Positions 5,638-8,063 of a stretch of 8,063 nucleotides of DNA are shown here, piece after piece. Made by a program: the position numbers and the translations under genes. Positions within the stretch are counted from its first letter, which is position 1; each line of letters opens with the position of its first letter. The DNA is from Thermocrinis sp. (GTDB taxonomy: Bacteria > Aquificota > Aquificia > Aquificales > Aquificaceae), in the NCBI GenBank assembly GCA_009903855.1, contig WYEK01000010.1, forward strand, positions 1 to 8,063, written 5' to 3'. The notes below the pieces were generated by a model. That model did not search any database. It was not told the origin of the DNA and worked only from the letters and a program-made list of their open reading frames with translations.

Positions 5638-5762
5638 GGCGCGTGGGCCTGTTTTGAAAGAGATCCTTCCGGCGGATGAAGGAGCAAAAATATTCCTCAC
5701 TACATTCCAATCCAACGGTTTTGCAAAGATGTATGTCAAAAGGCTTATATTCTTAGAACACC

Positions 5763-7055
5763 TTAAGAGTGCATTGCCTTTAGGAACTCTCTGTTGGTTT
5801 TGAACTTTTTGAGCTTGTCCAAGAGGAACTCCATGGCCTCTATTGGATCCATGGTTGCCAAGAACTTTCTGAGCACCCAAATCCTTTGCAATTCCCACTC
5901 TTCCAAGAGTAGCTCCTCCTTACGGGTGCCAGACTTTTCTATGTTGATGGCTGGGAATATTCTCCTTTCCATGAGCCTTCTGTCAAGATGGATCTCCATG
6001 TTTCCAGTGCCTTTGAATTCTTCGTAGATCACATCGTCCATCCTTGAACCCGTTTCTATGAGGGCGGTGGCTATGATGGTTAAAGAACCTCCCTCTTCAA
6101 TGTTTCTTGCAGCGCCAAAGAACTTTTTGGGCCTTTGCAAAGCGGTTGCCTCTATACCACCGGAGAGAACCCTACCCGTGGAAGGAGTTACTGCGTTGGA
6201 AGCTCTGCCAAAGCGTGTCATAGAGTCCAAGAGGATTACCACATCCTGCTTCAGTTCCACCATTCTCTTTGCCTTTTCTATGACAAGCTCCGCCACCTGC
6301 ATGTGTCTTTCTGGTGGCTCGTCAAAGGTGGAAGCTATAACCTCCGCCCCATCTCCCACAATCCTTCTCATCTCAGTAACCTCTTCTGGTCTTTCGTCTA
6401 TGAGCAGGATTATGAGATGGACCTCTGGATGGTTCTGTATTAGAGCTTTGGCGATCTTTTGAAGAAGGACCGTTTTTCCTGCCTTTGGTGGTGCTACTAT
6501 GAGACCCCTTTGACCCTTGCCTATGGGTGCTACAAGGCTGACTACCCTTGTGGATAGCTCCTCAGGTGTGGTTTCAAGATTGAACCTTTCGGTGGGATGG
6601 AAGGGTGTTAGCTTTTCAAACTGAGGTCTTGACCGTAGGATCTCTGGGTCTGGGCTAAGCCCACACACGGACTCTATCCTTATTAGGGCTTGATACTTTT
6701 CTCTATCTTGTGGTGGTCTTGCAAAGCCTATTATCTGGTCTCCCGTCCTCAGTCCAAACTTTTTGATCTGGGAGGGTGCCACATAAACATCCTCAGGACT
6801 TGGCATGTAGTTGTTCTCTTGTTTTCTGATAAAGCCGTAACCCTCCGGCAGAATCTCCAAGACACCCTTTACGAAGTTCAAACCCTCCAACTGGGCTTGA
6901 GCTTGGAGTATGTCCTCTATGAGCTCCTCCTTTCTGAGACCGGTGACGCGCCTCAGCTCAAGCTCCCTGCCAATCTTTTGCAGTTCTGCAAAGGACATCT
7001 TCTTTAACTCTTCGTAGGAGTAAAGTTTCCTCTCCTGAACTTGGGTTTCTTCCAT
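5763..7055 (-). CDS. rho: Transcription termination factor Rho
   Basis: A 430-residue hexameric RNA-dependent ATPase/helicase that terminates transcription. The Rho_N helical part is at residues about 12-55. The cold-shock-like primary RNA-binding domain spans about 60-130, with the RNP motif EGYGFIR at 71-77. The RecA-like motor follows: Walker A PPKAGKT at 189-195, the LIDERPEEV catalytic-Glu region at 219-227, Walker B VVILLDS at 272-278, the Q/R-loop region TPSTGRVLSGG at 290-300 and the Arg-finger region ERRIFPA at 363-369. The length is close to the family norm, with no large N-terminal insertion. GGAGG lies 7 nt before ATG and confirms the start. It follows mnmE by 15 nt, so the two are probably co-transcribed. 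No terminator or leader attenuator is visible before it. Confidence 0.98.
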   Translation of the reverse strand: MEETQVQERKLYSYEELKKMSFAELQKIGRELELRRVTGLRKEELIEDILQAQAQLEGLNFVKGVLEILPEGYGFIRKQENNYMPSPEDVYVAPSQIKKFGLRTGDQIIGFARPPQDREKYQALIRIESVCGLSPDPEILRSRPQFEKLTPFHPTERFNLETTPEELSTRVVSLVAPIGKGQRGLIVAPPKAGKTVLLQKIAKALIQNHPEVHLIILLIDERPEEVTEMRRIVGDGAEVIASTFDEPPERHMQVAELVIEKAKRMVELKQDVVILLDSMTRFGRASNAVTPSTGRVLSGGIEATALQRPKKFFGAARNIEEGGSLTIIATALIETGSRMDDVIYEEFKGTGNMEIHLDRRLMERRIFPAINIEKSGTRKEELLLEEWELQRIWVLRKFLATMDPIEAMEFLLDKLKKFKTNREFLKAMHS

Positions 7056-7070
7056 CCTTTGACCTCCTTA
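7056..7070 (-). promoter_or_regulatory. Strong Shine-Dalgarno of rho
   Basis: The whole 15-nt mnmE-rho gap is the ribosome site: TAAGGAGGTC at 7070-7061, GGAGG core 7 nt from the ATG at 7055. The spacing is identical to that of trxA. Confidence 0.85.
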
Positions 7071-8063
7071 TTATTTGCCTATGCAAAAGTTAGAAAATAT
7101 CTCTCCCAAAAGCTCCTCCGTTGTAATACTACCTAAAAGCTCTTCTAAATAAAGCTGAATCTCTCTGAGGTATAGCATTAGGATCTCAGGCGACAACTCT
7201 TTTAAGTTTTGTTCCAGTATTAATTTTATAACACCCAAGGATTTTTGCAAGAGGTCTGCATGCCTCAGGGAAATATAGAGCCCTTCGCCCACGCTTGCAC
7301 CCAAGTTGGAAAGGATGGTGGTCTTTAGCTCTTCTATACCGCTTCCATCTTTGGCACTGACCAGCACAAAGCTTGGAAATATCTTTTTGTGTCCTTCCCA
7401 AAAGCCAAGGTCTGCCTTGTTTAAAACCACTATATGGTTTTTATCTTTCACGAGGGAGTAGATGTACAGGTCTTCTTCTTCAAGAGGCTCGTGAGCTTGA
7501 ACCACAAAGAGTATAAGATGGGCGGTGTTTAGCTTTTGTATGCTCCGTTCTATGCCAATTTTTTCCACTGGATCCTCAGAATGCCTGATACCTGCGGTGT
7601 CTATGAGGTTTATTGGGATGCCTTCCAGGTTCAAAGGCTCCTGCAAAAAGTCCCGCGTGGTGCCCGGAATGTCCGTGACGATCGCCCTTTGAGTGCCCAG
7701 CAGTTTGTTAAAGAGAGAGGATTTTCCTACATTGGGTTTGCCCACTATTGCCAAATTGACGCCTCTTCTCAAAAACTCTCCCGTTCGAACTGTTGCAAGC
7801 AATTCCTCTATTTTGGTTTTTATTTCCTCAAGCTGGCTTCTTATTTCTTCCTCGCTCAGGGTTGGTATGTCCTGTTCCTCAAACTCTATGCTTGCCTCCA
7901 CAAAGGCGCAGAGGTTAAGGATTTTTTCCCTGAGAGGAGCAATAAGCTGGGATAGGTCTCCTCTGAGTTGTCTTAGGGCACTTTTTAGGGCAAGCTCGGA
8001 CCTAGCTGATATTAGGTCTCCCACCGCCTCCGCCTGAAGGAGGTCCATCTTTCCGTTCAAAAA
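7071..8063 (-). CDS. mnmE: tRNA modification GTPase MnmE (TrmE), 5' end cut by window edge
   Basis: Together with MnmG (GidA), MnmE installs the 5-carboxymethylaminomethyl group on wobble uridine of certain tRNAs in the cytoplasm. 330 C-terminal residues are visible; about 120 N-terminal residues (the tetrahydrofolate-binding domain) lie beyond the right edge, and the frame is open to the last base. The visible part begins with FLNGKMDLLQAEAVGDLI, a conserved MnmE stretch. The inserted G domain carries GKPNVGKSS (visible residues 108-116), the G2 region TDIPGTTRD, DTAG (155-158), NKAD (215-218) and SAKDG. The protein ends with the diagnostic C-terminal CIGK, whose Cys is required for tRNA modification. 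rho follows after 15 nt. No truncation or frameshift is seen in the visible part. Confidence 0.97.
   Translation of the reverse strand, partial: FLNGKMDLLQAEAVGDLISARSELALKSALRQLRGDLSQLIAPLREKILNLCAFVEASIEFEEQDIPTLSEEEIRSQLEEIKTKIEELLATVRTGEFLRRGVNLAIVGKPNVGKSSLFNKLLGTQRAIVTDIPGTTRDFLQEPLNLEGIPINLIDTAGIRHSEDPVEKIGIERSIQKLNTAHLILFVVQAHEPLEEEDLYIYSLVKDKNHIVVLNKADLGFWEGHKKIFPSFVLVSAKDGSGIEELKTTILSNLGASVGEGLYISLRHADLLQKSLGVIKLILEQNLKELSPEILMLYLREIQLYLEELLGSITTEELLGEIFSNFCIGK

Larger units (their letters stand above)
5600..5762. other. rho-dnaJ intergenic region
   Basis: 163 nt between the rho stop and the dnaJ start. Besides the dnaJ promoter and HAIR-like site it holds an inverted repeat TCCTTC (5664-5669) / GAAGGA (5678-5683) with an 8-nt loop and no following T-run. 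A weaker promoter-like pair on the minus strand, TTGGAT (5715-5710) and TATTTT (5692-5687) with 17-nt spacing, would give a leader of about 80 nt containing the hairpin. No convincing small gene or intrinsic terminator for rho is seen. Confidence 0.5.

Noticed and set aside
5618..5803. Plus-strand open frame of 61 codons across the rho-dnaJ gap.
   Set aside because: It crosses the dnaJ promoter and the rho 3' end, has no ribosome site, and its translation shows no recognisable features.
8058..8060. TTG as the start of mnmE near the right edge.
   Set aside because: The frame continues to the window edge with the conserved Phe-Leu-Asn-Gly-Lys, so this is an internal Leu of a cut gene.

Overview
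The window looks like a compact chromosomal segment of a thermophilic bacterium, most probably of the Aquificaceae (Hydrogenobacter/Thermocrinis/Aquifex group). The reasons are inferential: Lys/Glu-rich proteins, AGG/AGA as frequent Arg codons, very short intergenic gaps, a Ppx that closely resembles the Aquifex type by recall, and an HspR-type regulator next to dnaJ. No mobile element, CRISPR array, tRNA or rRNA is visible. Ten protein genes are supported: nine on the minus strand and one (ppx/gppA) on the plus strand. The genes at both window edges are cut.

Reading the minus strand from the right edge, the 3' part of mnmE (tRNA wobble-uridine modification GTPase) is followed after 15 nt by rho (termination factor). 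After a 163-nt gap comes a tightly packed cluster dnaJ-hspR-khtT-khtU. Its junctions are a 4-bp ATGA overlap, a 20-bp overlap and a 1-nt gap. The gap before dnaJ holds a strong sigma70-like promoter (TTGACA, 17 bp, TATTAT). A HAIR-like inverted repeat, the type of operator bound by HspR, overlaps its -35 box and most of its spacer. The cluster therefore reads as a heat-shock operon in which HspR represses its own synthesis, the DnaJ co-chaperone and a KhtTU-type K+/H+ antiporter together.

khtU runs convergently into ppx/gppA with a 21-bp overlap of the coding ends. ppx is divergent from a second minus-strand cluster: dmeF (CDF-family Co/Ni exporter), arsR (ArsR/SmtB regulator) and trxA (thioredoxin, cut at the left edge). 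arsR overlaps trxA by 25 bp. The 68-bp dmeF/ppx gap contains promoter elements facing both ways, and arsR has its own promoter-like element with an 11-bp palindrome near the end of dmeF.

A recurring theme is translation initiation. Genes directly behind a promoter (ppx, dnaJ, probably dmeF) have the -10 box only 6-8 nt before the start codon and no Shine-Dalgarno, which predicts leaderless mRNAs. The operon-internal genes rho and trxA have textbook GGAGG sites exactly 7 nt from ATG. The main points to check are this split, the HAIR/KhtTU heat-shock link, and the ArsR regulator that lacks the usual metal ligands.
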